NCBI GenBank assembly: GCA_002392345.1
Contig: DGGU01000005.1
Coordinates: 1-40,595, forward strand
Length of the DNA: 40,595 bases
From: Lachnospiraceae bacterium UBA3866
GTDB taxonomy: Bacteria; Bacillota; Clostridia; Lachnospirales; Lachnospiraceae
Reading direction: 5' to 3'
Shown: positions 23,648 to 33,044 of the stretch, in pieces
How the letters are laid out: the number at the start of each line of letters is the position of its first letter
Position numbering within the stretch: position 1 is the stretch's first letter
Notes under the pieces: model-generated
Told to the model about the DNA's origin: nothing
Seen by the model: only the letters and a program-made list of their open reading frames with translations
Database searches by the model: none
Program-made: the position numbers and the translations under genes

Positions 23648-23708
23648 TTACACTCCTTACATATGCCAAAAGGACACCTTAAGCTTCGTTATATAGTTTC
23701 CATATTAT

Positions 23709-24614
23709 TTAATCTTTACTTTCTTTTATCTTATCAAGCATTCCTTTTACAAATGCATTAATCAATTCTTCAATCTTTATATTATATTTATCTGATACTA
23801 ATTGCATTATATCTAGTGGCAATGTCGCATACGATTTATGTTCTTTTCTCCCAAAAAATCTACCAAGACCAAAAAACTCAATTTTTATCTCCACTGGGCT
23901 TACGCCTTCACTCCACAAACTCGATATAAGTTTTTGTTTTCTTATATAACTCAATTTGTTATATAATGCTCTAATTGCCAATGCAAACAAAAATGCTATT
24001 GTCAACATTGCTATGAATGATATTATGAATGAAAAATATTTTGTGAAATAATATATATCTTCCCATCCACCAGCATTTTCTCCCACTATCACTACTTCAT
24101 AAATATAAACGATGGCATAAATAAAAACTGGTATCACTGATAAGGCTGCATCCTTAATACTCAATCTATAATACGATTCTATAAGAAAGAATGATACAAG
24201 TATCATGATAGGACATACAAGATGAAGATAAAAATTATAACCGCCAAATGCATTTTGTTTATCGATGCGACTTATTATAAAAACTGCGTAAAACATTATA
24301 AGTGTAGTGCAGACAGTCCCGCTATAATAAAATAGTACTGCCCACTTTGGACAATAAAACCTTTTCTTCCGAAATCCATCTATAGCATATGGAATAATCA
24401 TTGCCGATGCAAAAGCTGTAATCGCATTCGCATCTATTGTAAAGTATTGGAAAAGGTCTATCGGCCTTGCACCATTTCTCGCATACAATATTAAGCCTGA
24501 CGTTATAGCATATATCGCAAAAAATAATGATACTAAACTTGCAAGTAATGCAACTAAACTTCTATTCCTTTGCAAATTGATGATATATTGTCGTTCTCTA
24601 TTATTTACTAGCAA
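23709..24614 (-). CDS. Polytopic membrane protein, Pr6Pr-like
   Basis: A protein of about 301 residues with six to seven hydrophobic segments (from SLVALLASLVSLFFAIYAI near the N-terminus to IISFIAMLTIAFLFALAI) and a cytoplasmic tail of about 90 residues. FQYFTIDANAITAFAS resembles the YFTIQSN-type motif of Pr6Pr-family membrane proteins; the match is loose. Readings from GTG 24635 or ATG 24629 are possible, but AAGGAGG lies five bases before the TTG at 24614, one base past the stop of the preceding gene, so TTG is preferred. The two membrane protein genes are therefore translationally coupled and may form one complex. The function is unknown. Confidence 0.7.
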   Translation of the reverse strand: MLVNNRERQYIINLQRNRSLVALLASLVSLFFAIYAITSGLILYARNGARPIDLFQYFTIDANAITAFASAMIIPYAIDGFRKKRFYCPKWAVLFYYSGTVCTTLIMFYAVFIISRIDKQNAFGGYNFYLHLVCPIMILVSFFLIESYYRLSIKDAALSVIPVFIYAIVYIYEVVIVGENAGGWEDIYYFTKYFSFIISFIAMLTIAFLFALAIRALYNKLSYIRKQKLISSLWSEGVSPVEIKIEFFGLGRFFGRKEHKSYATLPLDIMQLVSDKYNIKIEELINAFVKGMLDKIKESKD

Positions 24615-24615
24615 A

Positions 24616-25437
24616 CTAGCCTCCTTCATTTTCACGACTAAATCTTTTATTTTTCAAAAATGGTAGATATATTATAACAATAATCACTAAGGCAAGTACG
24701 AATCTCAGTATAATATACATTAGATACTTTTCCTTTGTGTCCAATACTATGCCAAGTGGATTATTATATGAAGAAAAATAATTTACAGCATACTGAAGTC
24801 CGGCCAATCTTCCATTATCATATATAGGAACACTAAAAATTGAATTTAAATATAATGAAAGAATATCTAAAAACATCAAAATTATGCAAGTCCATCTAAT
24901 ATCGCCAAATCTAATATAATTCTGCTTATCTCTCGCAATAACTATAGCGATAACTATTATCATAGAATGATAAATATAAAACTCCCAAGCCCTTATTGAT
25001 AACAAAAACTTGCTTGTCGTATCAAAATCTAACGGTATTGAAGATAAAAAGATAGCAAGAACTCCACCGATTAAGGCTGTAGCATATATAAGCGAATATA
25101 TTCTTTTCTTCCATACTTCGTTTTTTATAACTATTGCTAGGAACAAGAATATAATTTGATATGAGCACAATTCAAATGGCATATGTTCTGCTTTAATATA
25201 TGGTGAAAATCTGCCTGTCTCTTTATAGATTATATTGCCATTTTCAACTACCGTCTCAACAATAGGCACTATATCAATAACTGTAAAAATCTTTATAAAC
25301 TCACATATGAGTGCAATAAAAAAACATATCTTAATTAAACTATGAACTGATGCATTGCTTTTTTTACAAATCATTGTCCCTGTTATTGTTAGTATCAAAC
25401 TTATAATTATGAAAATAATATGCGCCGTGCTAAACAA
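24616..25437 (-). CDS. Polytopic membrane protein, YwaF/TMEM164-like
   Basis: A 273-residue integral membrane protein with about seven hydrophobic helices. The segment HMPFELCSYQIIFLFLAIVI, with a conserved-looking His-Met-Pro-Phe-Glu-Leu-Cys, resembles the YwaF (TIGR02206)/TMEM164 family, whose bacterial members have no firm function. The start is TTG at 25437, about nine bases after a GAGAGG ribosome site; no better start is near. Its last codons (E-G-G) contain the AAGGAGG site that serves the next membrane protein, one base downstream, so the pair is made together. Upstream lies the truncated flavodoxin-like gene. Confidence 0.7.
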   Translation of the reverse strand: MFSTAHIIFIIISLILTITGTMICKKSNASVHSLIKICFFIALICEFIKIFTVIDIVPIVETVVENGNIIYKETGRFSPYIKAEHMPFELCSYQIIFLFLAIVIKNEVWKKRIYSLIYATALIGGVLAIFLSSIPLDFDTTSKFLLSIRAWEFYIYHSMIIVIAIVIARDKQNYIRFGDIRWTCIILMFLDILSLYLNSIFSVPIYDNGRLAGLQYAVNYFSSYNNPLGIVLDTKEKYLMYIILRFVLALVIIVIIYLPFLKNKRFSRENEGG

Positions 25438-25475
25438 AAGCTTATCCCTCTCTCATAAAATATGTCATTACCTTG

Positions 25476-25895
25476 TCAAAGGCCTCCTTTAATCTTACTC
25501 CCCATCTCATAAGCCATCTTCATATAATCATCTCTCTTTTTTGCATCATTTGGCTTTTCAAGACCGCCTGCAAATAATGTTCCTTTAATTTTTGTTCCTT
25601 CATAACAATCGACAAAACCTTTAATATCTTCTTTTATGCCTTTAAAAGTTCTTACTTCATCCTCAGCTGCAGTAGATATCACATAAATATCCTTAAACTT
25701 ATAATCCATATTATAAATTGGATTCATCCTGTCTATAAATGTCTTGAGTTGACCTGTGACAGTATAATAATAAACTGGCGTGACGAATACTATTATATCA
25801 GAATTACAAATATCGTCTAACATCTCTTTCGTTATATCATCTTTAAGCACACATTTATGAGTCTTTTGACATGAAAGACATCCTATGCAAGATTT
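25476..25895 (-). pseudogene. Flavodoxin/NADPH-FMN-reductase-like gene lacking its N-terminus
   Basis: The frame from 25895 down reads KSCIGCLSCQKTHKCVLKDD, then SDIIVFVTPVYYYTVTGQLK, the middle and end of a WrbA/multimeric-flavodoxin-like protein that normally binds FMN. The first about 50 residues, with the phosphate-binding loop of the flavin site, are missing. The homologous frame starts immediately after the stop codon of the upstream ABC exporter gene and in the same frame. The only usual start codon inside is GTG at 25850, without a ribosome site, and it would also drop the CxxC region. A deletion that fused the exporter's 3' end to this gene explains it best. Confidence 0.75.
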
Positions 25896-27770
25896 TTAGC
25901 TTATCTCCACCTTCCCAGTATAGAGTTCGTAATAGTGGCCTTTCTTTTCGAGTAGAGTCTTGTGGTCTCCTCTCTCTATGATCTCGCCATTTTGCATAAC
26001 CATGATAACATCAGCATCCCTTATGGTTGATAACCTATGGGCTATGATGAACACGGTCCTGCCTTTCATGAGTTCAGTCATACCTTTTTCTACAAGTTTC
26101 TCTGTTCTTGTATCTATACTCGAGGTTGCTTCATCAAGTATAAGGCAAGGAGGATTTGCAACTGCAGCACGGGCTATAGATATAAGCTGTTTCTGACCTT
26201 GTGATAGACCACCGGCATCGCCAGTTATCATAGTATTATATCCATCAGGTAGCATCTCTATAAATGAATCCGCATACACAAGTTTTGCTGCAGATATACA
26301 CTCTTCATCAGATGCACTGAGTTTCCCATATCGTATATTTTCCATTATAGTTCCAGTGAAAAGATTGACATCTTGAAGAACCACTGCAAACGAATCTCTC
26401 AGATCTCTCTTCTTTATATCTTTTATCTCGATGCCATCATAAGTTATATCACCACTATCAACTTCGTAAAATCTATTGATGAGATTGGTAATGGTCGTCT
26501 TACCTGCACCCGTTGCACCAACTAAGGCTACTTTTTGCCCCTTATCGGCATAGACATTAATGTCCTTAAGCACTTGCTTCCCTTTTTCATAAGAGAAATT
26601 GACATTAGATAATACTATATTACCCACAAGCGGAACTTCCTTCTTGCTTACACTATCTTTCCAATTCCAATTATTATCACCTAATTTCTCAAGTTCATAT
26701 GTGCCATTATCGATTTCAACCTCTGTATCGATAAGATCAAATATTCTCTCTGCACCAGATAAGCTTTGTGCTATATACGGAACCTGTGAACTTAGTTCTG
26801 CTATAAGTCCTGTAAATGTCTTAGTAAATGTCATAAATGATGATATAGTTCCAATAGTCAATACATTTGTTCCAAATATAGTATAATTAGGAATGTTATT
26901 TAATAATGTAAACCCACCCACAAATGCAATAAACACATACATTATATTGCCAAGGCTATTCATACAAGGCATAAGCATGTTGCTTAATGTGTCAGCACGA
27001 GTTACAGCCTCCCCCCATAGGTCATTCTTATCACTAAATGTCTCTATGTTTCTCTCTTCATAGCAATACACTTTAACATCTTTAGAGCCAAGCACCATCT
27101 CTTCCACATAGGTATTAAGATCGCTTATGGATTTCTGCGTCGCTCTATATGATTTAAAAGATCTATCTCCAGTCCATCTTGTAAATAAGAACATGATCGT
27201 GCACATAAATACTACAACTAAAACGAGGTTAATACTCAGCGTAAACATACATGCGATTATCATTATGAATGATAAAATGCCTTTGATCGTCTCAGGCAAT
27301 GACTGAGATATAACTTGTCTAAATGTATCAAGGTCATTGGTGTATTTTGACATTATGTCGCCAGCCTTATTGGTATCAAAATATCGTATAGGGAAATGCT
27401 GCATCTTGCTAAACATCTGCTCTCTTATATCGCGGAGTATACCATTTGACAATTTAACCATCATATATCTATATATAAATGAAAGTATAGCACCTATAAG
27501 AAGTATAACAGCAAATGTCAAAATCGCATGTAAGAGTGGTGTGTAATCCACCTTATCTTTTTCGTAGGCAAGCATAGGAGCTATATAGTCATCTATAATG
27601 ACCCTTATGAAAAGACTAACCCCAATGTTAACAAATGTCGTAATAATTATGCCAAAGCCAATCAAAACTAGCCTTATCTTATGTGCTAAGATATTACTTA
27701 TAAGCCTTTTGAAAGTCCCTTTCTTCACTTTTCTCTCAGGTTCCCCCGAGAATCTTCTTCTAGGTGACAT
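25896..27770 (-). CDS. Heterodimeric ABC exporter subunit, consensus catalytic site
   Basis: A 624-residue half-transporter with an N-terminal membrane domain of about six helices (about 30-330) and a nucleotide-binding domain. Walker A is GATGAGKT (418-425), the signature LSQGQ (522-526), Walker B LILDEAT with catalytic Glu547, and the H-loop His578 in IIAHRLS. A stretch of about 25 residues before the ATPase domain (about 355-380) is unusual and polar. The partner gene ends only two bases upstream, so the products should pair as a BmrC/BmrD- or TmrAB-like multidrug or lipid exporter. The signature is LSQGQ, not LSGGQ, which places one defect in the composite site formed with the partner's Walker motifs. 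The stop codon abuts the flavodoxin remnant. Confidence 0.9.
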   Translation of the reverse strand: MSPRRRFSGEPERKVKKGTFKRLISNILAHKIRLVLIGFGIIITTFVNIGVSLFIRVIIDDYIAPMLAYEKDKVDYTPLLHAILTFAVILLIGAILSFIYRYMMVKLSNGILRDIREQMFSKMQHFPIRYFDTNKAGDIMSKYTNDLDTFRQVISQSLPETIKGILSFIMIIACMFTLSINLVLVVVFMCTIMFLFTRWTGDRSFKSYRATQKSISDLNTYVEEMVLGSKDVKVYCYEERNIETFSDKNDLWGEAVTRADTLSNMLMPCMNSLGNIMYVFIAFVGGFTLLNNIPNYTIFGTNVLTIGTISSFMTFTKTFTGLIAELSSQVPYIAQSLSGAERIFDLIDTEVEIDNGTYELEKLGDNNWNWKDSVSKKEVPLVGNIVLSNVNFSYEKGKQVLKDINVYADKGQKVALVGATGAGKTTITNLINRFYEVDSGDITYDGIEIKDIKKRDLRDSFAVVLQDVNLFTGTIMENIRYGKLSASDEECISAAKLVYADSFIEMLPDGYNTMITGDAGGLSQGQKQLISIARAAVANPPCLILDEATSSIDTRTEKLVEKGMTELMKGRTVFIIAHRLSTIRDADVIMVMQNGEIIERGDHKTLLEKKGHYYELYTGKVEIS

Positions 27771-27772
27771 AA

Positions 27773-29509
27773 TTATGAATTCTCTTGTATATCATATATA
27801 TCTTTATATAATGAGCATGTATTTATAAGATTTTCATGCGTATCATATGCTACTATACGACCGTTGTCCATAACTATAATCTTGTCGCATTCTTTTATTG
27901 ATATAATCCTTTGCGAGATGATAATCTTAGTAGTATTTTTAAGACGATTTTTCAACCCATCACGGATCTTCGCATCAGTTTTAGTATCAACAGCAGAAGT
28001 CGAATCATCGAAAATTAAAATCTTAGGTTTTTTAAGTATAGTTCTTGCTATAGACAGTCTCTGCTTCTGACCACCAGAGAAATTAGTTCCGCCTTGCTCA
28101 ACTGTAGCATCAAAGCCATCTTTATTCTCTTCTATAAAATCTAATGCACCAGCTATGTCAGCCGCTTCTCTCATCTCATCTAAGGTGGCATTTTCATTGC
28201 CAAATCTTAAATTGCTTGCTATAGTTCCAGAGAAAAGTACATTTTTCTGTAATACTATACCTATGGCGCTCCTAAGTGTATGCAGGTCATATTCTCTCAC
28301 ATCCACATCTCCAACCTTAACCACACCGGAAGTTGCATCATAAAGTCTTGGTATAAGATTGACAAAACTTGATTTACCAGATCCAGTGCCACCAATGAGC
28401 CCTATCATATCGCCTGATTTTATATGCACATCTATATCTCGTAAAACTCTATTTTTGGCCTTATCACTGTATTTGAAGGAAACATTTAAAAAATCTATAG
28501 AACCATCCTTCACTACCATTATAGGATTAGGTGGGTTCTTAATTGCAGTCTCTTCGACAAGTACTTCCTTCACCCGTTCTATTGATGCTCGTGATATGAC
28601 AAGCATTACATATATCATACTTATAAACATAAGGCTCATAAGCATCTGCATGCCATATGTAATAAGGCTCATAAGTTTTCCTGTCGTGAGACCAAGAGCC
28701 GGATTATTGCCTGATGCAATTATAGCTTTCGCGCCTATCCATGATATAAGAATGATCACTACGTACATAGATATATTCATAAATGGATCCCACAATGCTA
28801 CATAAGTTTCTGCCTTAACCGAATAATCATATATATCATCAGCAGTCTTCTTCATCTTCGTAAACTCATAATCTTCTCTATTGAAAGTCTTTACAACTCT
28901 CATATTATGTATATTCTCAGACATTACATTGTTCAAACTGTCAAATGCATCAAACATTTTCTCAAAATAAGGCTCTGCAAATTTCGATATGATCACAAAT
29001 GATGCCACCACAAACGGCATCATAATGGTAAATATAATCGCAAGCCTTGGATATATAGAATAAGATAAGACAAGAGAAAATATAGCCATACCAATCGACC
29101 TTATAGCACCGCGAATCAACATCTGGAAAGCCCTCTGGACATTCGTAATGTCAGTGGTACTTCTTGTAACAAGCGAGCCTGTCGAAAACTTATCTATATT
29201 GGCAAACGCAAAAGTCTGAAGCTTTCTGAATAATCTATCTCTCAAATCCTTTGCAAATATAGTACTTGCTTTTATAGCATACACAGCACACATACAACCG
29301 GCAAATGCCTCAAGTACTACAAGAACTATAATTATCCATCCATATCTCGTTATCTCTAGCATGTTATTTTGCTCTATACCATAGTCTATAAGTCTTGCCA
29401 TCATAAGCGGAACTACAATCTCAAATACAGATTCAAAGACAATAAAAATCATAGAAAGAATCGACTCTCTCTTAACTTTAGATATGCTATTTTTAAATAC
29501 TTTCCACAT
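27773..29509 (-). CDS. Heterodimeric ABC exporter subunit, degenerate catalytic site
   Basis: A 578-residue half-transporter with six membrane helices in about residues 15-310. Walker A is GGTGSGKS (373-380), the signature FSGGQ (477-481) and Walker B ILIFDDST, where Asp502 replaces the catalytic glutamate. The H-loop histidine is replaced by Gln533 in IISQR. Its own ATP site is therefore degenerate, while its intact signature completes the partner's consensus site. This asymmetry is typical of heterodimeric ABC exporters such as BmrCD and TM287/288. The start ATG overlaps the priA stop codon (TAATG), so expression is coupled to priA. The substrate is unknown; drugs, peptides or lipids are possible. 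Confidence 0.9.
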   Translation of the reverse strand: MWKVFKNSISKVKRESILSMIFIVFESVFEIVVPLMMARLIDYGIEQNNMLEITRYGWIIIVLVVLEAFAGCMCAVYAIKASTIFAKDLRDRLFRKLQTFAFANIDKFSTGSLVTRSTTDITNVQRAFQMLIRGAIRSIGMAIFSLVLSYSIYPRLAIIFTIMMPFVVASFVIISKFAEPYFEKMFDAFDSLNNVMSENIHNMRVVKTFNREDYEFTKMKKTADDIYDYSVKAETYVALWDPFMNISMYVVIILISWIGAKAIIASGNNPALGLTTGKLMSLITYGMQMLMSLMFISMIYVMLVISRASIERVKEVLVEETAIKNPPNPIMVVKDGSIDFLNVSFKYSDKAKNRVLRDIDVHIKSGDMIGLIGGTGSGKSSFVNLIPRLYDATSGVVKVGDVDVREYDLHTLRSAIGIVLQKNVLFSGTIASNLRFGNENATLDEMREAADIAGALDFIEENKDGFDATVEQGGTNFSGGQKQRLSIARTILKKPKILIFDDSTSAVDTKTDAKIRDGLKNRLKNTTKIIISQRIISIKECDKIIVMDNGRIVAYDTHENLINTCSLYKDIYDIQENS

Positions 29510-31569
29510 TATTCTATGTCAAATATTGCTTTAATAAGATTCTTTTTATCAACATACTCTATATAATTGATCACAAGTTTCCTAAATTGTTTTGCCTCAA
29601 TCTTATTTTTACATTTTATAATTATTTTCTTAAAATATGCATCTTTAACTTTTTCAGGGTTTGCACTTGTTGGGCCAAGAACAATAGCATCAACTTTATT
29701 TTTTGTATCAATTAGTTTCTTAATACCTATCGATTCTTTATCAAGGACATTTTTTAACTCGCTTGCTAAAGTTATACTAAGTATAGTAGAAAATGGTGGA
29801 TAATATAATCTCTTCCTACTAGCAAGTTCCATATTATAGAAGGCATCGAAATCTTGCTTTGCTGCTAATTTTAGTGTATCACTATCCACATCATAGGCCT
29901 GTATGATGGACTCACCTGCAATCTTTCTGCCACTTCTTCCCACGCACTGAGTTATCATAGAAAAAGTCTCTTCTGATGATTTATAATCCTCGACATATAA
30001 GGTTAGATCTGCTCGCATTATAGCTACAAGAGTCACCCTTGGGAAATCATGGCCTTTTATAATCATCTGCGTTCCTATAAGGATGTCGGCTTCACCTTTT
30101 CTAAATTTCTCTACTATCTTATCATGACTATCCTTTCTTAATGTAGTGTCTCTATCCATCCTTAAGATTTTAGCATCTGGAAATAAATCCATGCACTGCT
30201 CTTCCAGCTTTTCTGTCCCCATTCCATATTTCTCTATATCAGTAGAATGGCAATTAGGACAAGCGAGTGGTTCTTTAATCTCATAACCACAGTAGTGACA
30301 TTTCATCTTGCCATCATTATGCGACACCAAAGCTACATCACAGTGTGGGCACTTATAAGTCTCTCCACAGTTCTTGCAGGTAAATATAGTATCATATCCC
30401 CGCCTATTCATATAAAGCATTATTTGTTCTTTATTGTCTAATCGTTCTTTTATCCTATCTACGAGAGTTTTAGAAAATATAGTCTTGTTGCCATTCTTGT
30501 ATTCTTCCCTCATATCGACAAGGATAGCCTTAGGCATATCTCCACTCGCTCTCTTGCTTAGGCGATGTAGATGAATCCTTCCTGATTCTTTAGCTTCATG
30601 ATATATTTTTATACTTGGTGTTGCAGACAAAGTTATGAGAGTTGCTTTTTCTTCGCTGCATCTATATCTGGCAACGGTCAATGTGTCATATCTTGGTGTA
30701 GTATCTGATTTATATGCCATGTCATCTACTTCATCAATTACTACAACTCCTAAGTTTTCAAATGGTGCAAAAAGTGCAGACCTTGGTCCAACAAGTATGT
30801 CAACTTCATTATCTTCGCACTTCTTATACTGGATATACTTTTCGCCTTTTGACATCCTGCTATGAATGATGGCTATGTTTTTATCAAATTTCTGTTTTAA
30901 TCTTATAACTGTCTGATGAGTTAAAGCTATCTCTGGTATCATTATTATAGCCTTCTTGCCTTCTCTAAGTACTTCTTCTACCACTTTTATGTAGACTTCA
31001 GTTTTACCAGAACCAGTAACGCCATATATAAGGTGTTCATCAAACTCATTTTTTTTATGTTCACTTATTATATTATCGACAATTTCTCTTTGTTCATCAT
31101 TCAAAATAGCATTATAGTCATTATCTATGGCATGATCTGCCACAACATAATTATCTATAACGTCTCTCTGTCTTGTATTTTTTCTAATTTCTTTTTTTAC
31201 TGGTAATACGGCATTGACGCAAAGAGATATGGGTGCTGCATATTCTTTGCATATGAATATGGCTATTTTAAGAAGTATATCGCTCGCTGCGATTTTGCCT
31301 TTAGCGAGCCCTTTTATGCTTTTTAGATTATCTATAGCATCTTTGGATTTAAAATATCTATCTTCTTTGTAAAACTTTTTTTCTTTTAGTTCATCAAGCG
31401 TTAAGAGTTCTAATACAAATCCCTCTTTATCATTATTGCCTCTGCCAAAAGGAAATACAACTTTGTCACCTCTTTTTATTTTCCCCTTTAGTTCATCGCT
31501 TACTTTAAATATAAAAGACTTATTAAGGGTGGTGGCATCTACTATTATATTTGCAAATATTTGTTCCAT
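29509..31569 (-). CDS. priA: Primosomal protein PriA (replication restart helicase)
   Basis: A 686-residue superfamily-2 helicase that reloads the replisome at stalled forks. There is an N-terminal DNA-binding part (1-130), Walker A GVTGSGKT (183-190), helicase motifs IPEIALT and TLSATPS, and MNRRGYDTIF before the zinc region. Eight cysteines follow as four CxxC pairs (398/401, 407/410, 424/427, 437/440). VGRSGRKIAGESIIQ is motif VI. Motif II reads DEVDDMAYKSD (279-289) where PriA usually has DEEHxxSYKQ; the first two acidic residues remain, but the usual third and fourth residues (Glu, His) are changed to Val and Asp. It is slightly short for the family. No clear ribosome site precedes the ATG. 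It overlaps the exporter gene by one base. Confidence 0.93.
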   Translation of the reverse strand: MEQIFANIIVDATTLNKSFIFKVSDELKGKIKRGDKVVFPFGRGNNDKEGFVLELLTLDELKEKKFYKEDRYFKSKDAIDNLKSIKGLAKGKIAASDILLKIAIFICKEYAAPISLCVNAVLPVKKEIRKNTRQRDVIDNYVVADHAIDNDYNAILNDEQREIVDNIISEHKKNEFDEHLIYGVTGSGKTEVYIKVVEEVLREGKKAIIMIPEIALTHQTVIRLKQKFDKNIAIIHSRMSKGEKYIQYKKCEDNEVDILVGPRSALFAPFENLGVVVIDEVDDMAYKSDTTPRYDTLTVARYRCSEEKATLITLSATPSIKIYHEAKESGRIHLHRLSKRASGDMPKAILVDMREEYKNGNKTIFSKTLVDRIKERLDNKEQIMLYMNRRGYDTIFTCKNCGETYKCPHCDVALVSHNDGKMKCHYCGYEIKEPLACPNCHSTDIEKYGMGTEKLEEQCMDLFPDAKILRMDRDTTLRKDSHDKIVEKFRKGEADILIGTQMIIKGHDFPRVTLVAIMRADLTLYVEDYKSSEETFSMITQCVGRSGRKIAGESIIQAYDVDSDTLKLAAKQDFDAFYNMELASRKRLYYPPFSTILSITLASELKNVLDKESIGIKKLIDTKNKVDAIVLGPTSANPEKVKDAYFKKIIIKCKNKIEAKQFRKLVINYIEYVDKKNLIKAIFDIE

Positions 31570-31603
31570 GTATTTTGTGCTAGTATAATTCGCGCCTATA
31601 TAT

Positions 31604-31622
31604 GGGCGAGCTATGCGAGCCC
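31604..31622 (+). repeat. Dispersed GC-rich interrupted palindrome spanning the murE stop codon
   Basis: GGGCGAGCTATGCGAGCCC, identical over 19 bases to the copy in the 3' end of lgt. Arms GGGC..GC and GC..GCCC pair around two tandem G/A mismatches. The stop codon of the MurE-like gene (complement of 31611-31613) lies inside it, so the repeat supplies the last residues, Gly-Leu-Ala. Confidence 0.75.
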
Positions 31623-33044
31623 CTTTTCTTTATTGATAATTTCAAGTATCACTTCCCTATCAAGAAACCTAACCATCTTTCCTTCCATCTCCATATATGG
31701 TTCATGACCTTTACCCATAACACAGATCACATCGCCCTTTTTTCTATTCTTGATAGCATATTCTATCGCTTCTCTTCTATCTTCTCTTATAATATAGCCA
31801 TTCTCTAGATCATTTTCTCTTTTATATTTTTTAAGGGTTGATTCAATATCCTTTATGATATCCCTTGTCTTTTCGAAGCGAGAGTTATCAGCAGTCAAAA
31901 CTATAAAATCCGCCATTTTACCGCACACTTCACCCATTGCATATCGTCTATCTTTTGATCTATTGCCACCACAGCCGAAAACAGCTACAATCCGACCATG
32001 ATTTACATTTTTTAAAGTATCAAAAAGCTTCTCTGCTCCATTTCCTTCATACGAAAAATCAACTATTACCTTAAAGTCATCATCACTATATACTTCTTCA
32101 ATCCTGCCAGGAACCACTGTCTCTTCAAGTGCTTTACATATAGTCTTGTCATCTAAGCCTATGGCCTTACCAAACTCATAAGCAAGGCTTGCATTTTCTT
32201 CATTATGGCTACCAGGTATTCGCAAATTAAAATGCCTATTAATCTTTTTCTCATAGAGTTTTACTTTTGCTTTCTCAATTCTAAGAATGACTTCATCATG
32301 ATTATCTGTACATGCATTTATTAGAGCATTTTCGCATTGATCAAACATCTTAAGTTTCGAGTTGAGATAATCATTATAATCGTCGTGCTCGTTTTCGCCT
32401 ATATGTTCTGGCATAATATTGGTCCATATCGCAAAATAAAAATCTATTCCATACACTCTATAATGCTTTAAGCTTTGTGAAGAAACTTCCATGACTACAT
32501 ATTCGATACCCTTATCTAACATCTTAGAGAAATATTCTTGCAATATATAGCTCTCTGGAGTGGTATTATGAGTTTCTATATGCTCATTCTCATAAAATAT
32601 ACCAATAGTCCCTATCATACCAACTTTATGACCTGCTTCTTTTAATATATTCCTAATCATAAAAGCTGTAGTGGTTTTACCTTTAGTGCCCGTTATGCCT
32701 ATCACTTTAAGTTTCTTAGCCGGGTTATCAAAATAATTTGAAGAAACTATTGCAAGAGCCTTTCTTGAATTATCAACTCCTATCACAAGTATATCTTTAT
32801 CAAATGTACAATCCTTTAGATATACGCTATCCTTATCAACAATTATAACCTTCACACCTTTTTTTATTATGTCATCTATAAGACTATGCGAATCAAATCC
32901 TGCCCCTTTGAGGCATATAAAAAGATCTGAGGATTTTACAGTTCTTGTATCATACGAGATCCGCTCAATCTCATAATCAATATTATCACCATTTAAAATA
33001 CCATAATCAAGATTAGTCAGTAGGTTTTTTATAGTTTTTCTCAT
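31611..33044 (-). CDS. murE: MurE-type UDP-N-acetylmuramyl-tripeptide ligase family protein
   Basis: A 477-residue Mur ligase that adds the third amino acid to the peptidoglycan stem, or a paralogue with a related job. The N-terminal substrate domain holds SYDTRTVKSSDLFICLKG. The ATP loop is GITGTKGKTTT (116-126), SLK and a lysine expected to be carbamylated lie at Lys230-Lys232 (LNSKLKMF), and the C-terminal GKGHEPY is intact. The amino-acid-selecting motif reads TADNSRF (DNSR, 386-389), near the DNPR of meso-diaminopimelate enzymes. The usual VDYAHTPD is VDFSYEGNG (about 328-336), which is atypical and raises the chance of a diverged paralogue. The gene overlaps the DHHW gene by 32 bases and stops inside a dispersed repeat. 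Confidence 0.82.
   Translation of the reverse strand: MRKTIKNLLTNLDYGILNGDNIDYEIERISYDTRTVKSSDLFICLKGAGFDSHSLIDDIIKKGVKVIIVDKDSVYLKDCTFDKDILVIGVDNSRKALAIVSSNYFDNPAKKLKVIGITGTKGKTTTAFMIRNILKEAGHKVGMIGTIGIFYENEHIETHNTTPESYILQEYFSKMLDKGIEYVVMEVSSQSLKHYRVYGIDFYFAIWTNIMPEHIGENEHDDYNDYLNSKLKMFDQCENALINACTDNHDEVILRIEKAKVKLYEKKINRHFNLRIPGSHNEENASLAYEFGKAIGLDDKTICKALEETVVPGRIEEVYSDDDFKVIVDFSYEGNGAEKLFDTLKNVNHGRIVAVFGCGGNRSKDRRYAMGEVCGKMADFIVLTADNSRFEKTRDIIKDIESTLKKYKRENDLENGYIIREDRREAIEYAIKNRKKGDVICVMGKGHEPYMEMEGKMVRFLDREVILEIINKEKGLA

Noticed and set aside
28359..28805. A 148-residue rightward open frame inside an ABC exporter subunit
   Set aside because: Antisense to the membrane and Walker regions of a clear transporter; its hydrophobic look mirrors the coding strand.
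31306..31325. A GCGAGCCC string within priA as another copy of the dispersed palindrome
   Set aside because: Only eight bases match and the second arm is missing; it lies in ordinary coding sequence (KGLAKGK).
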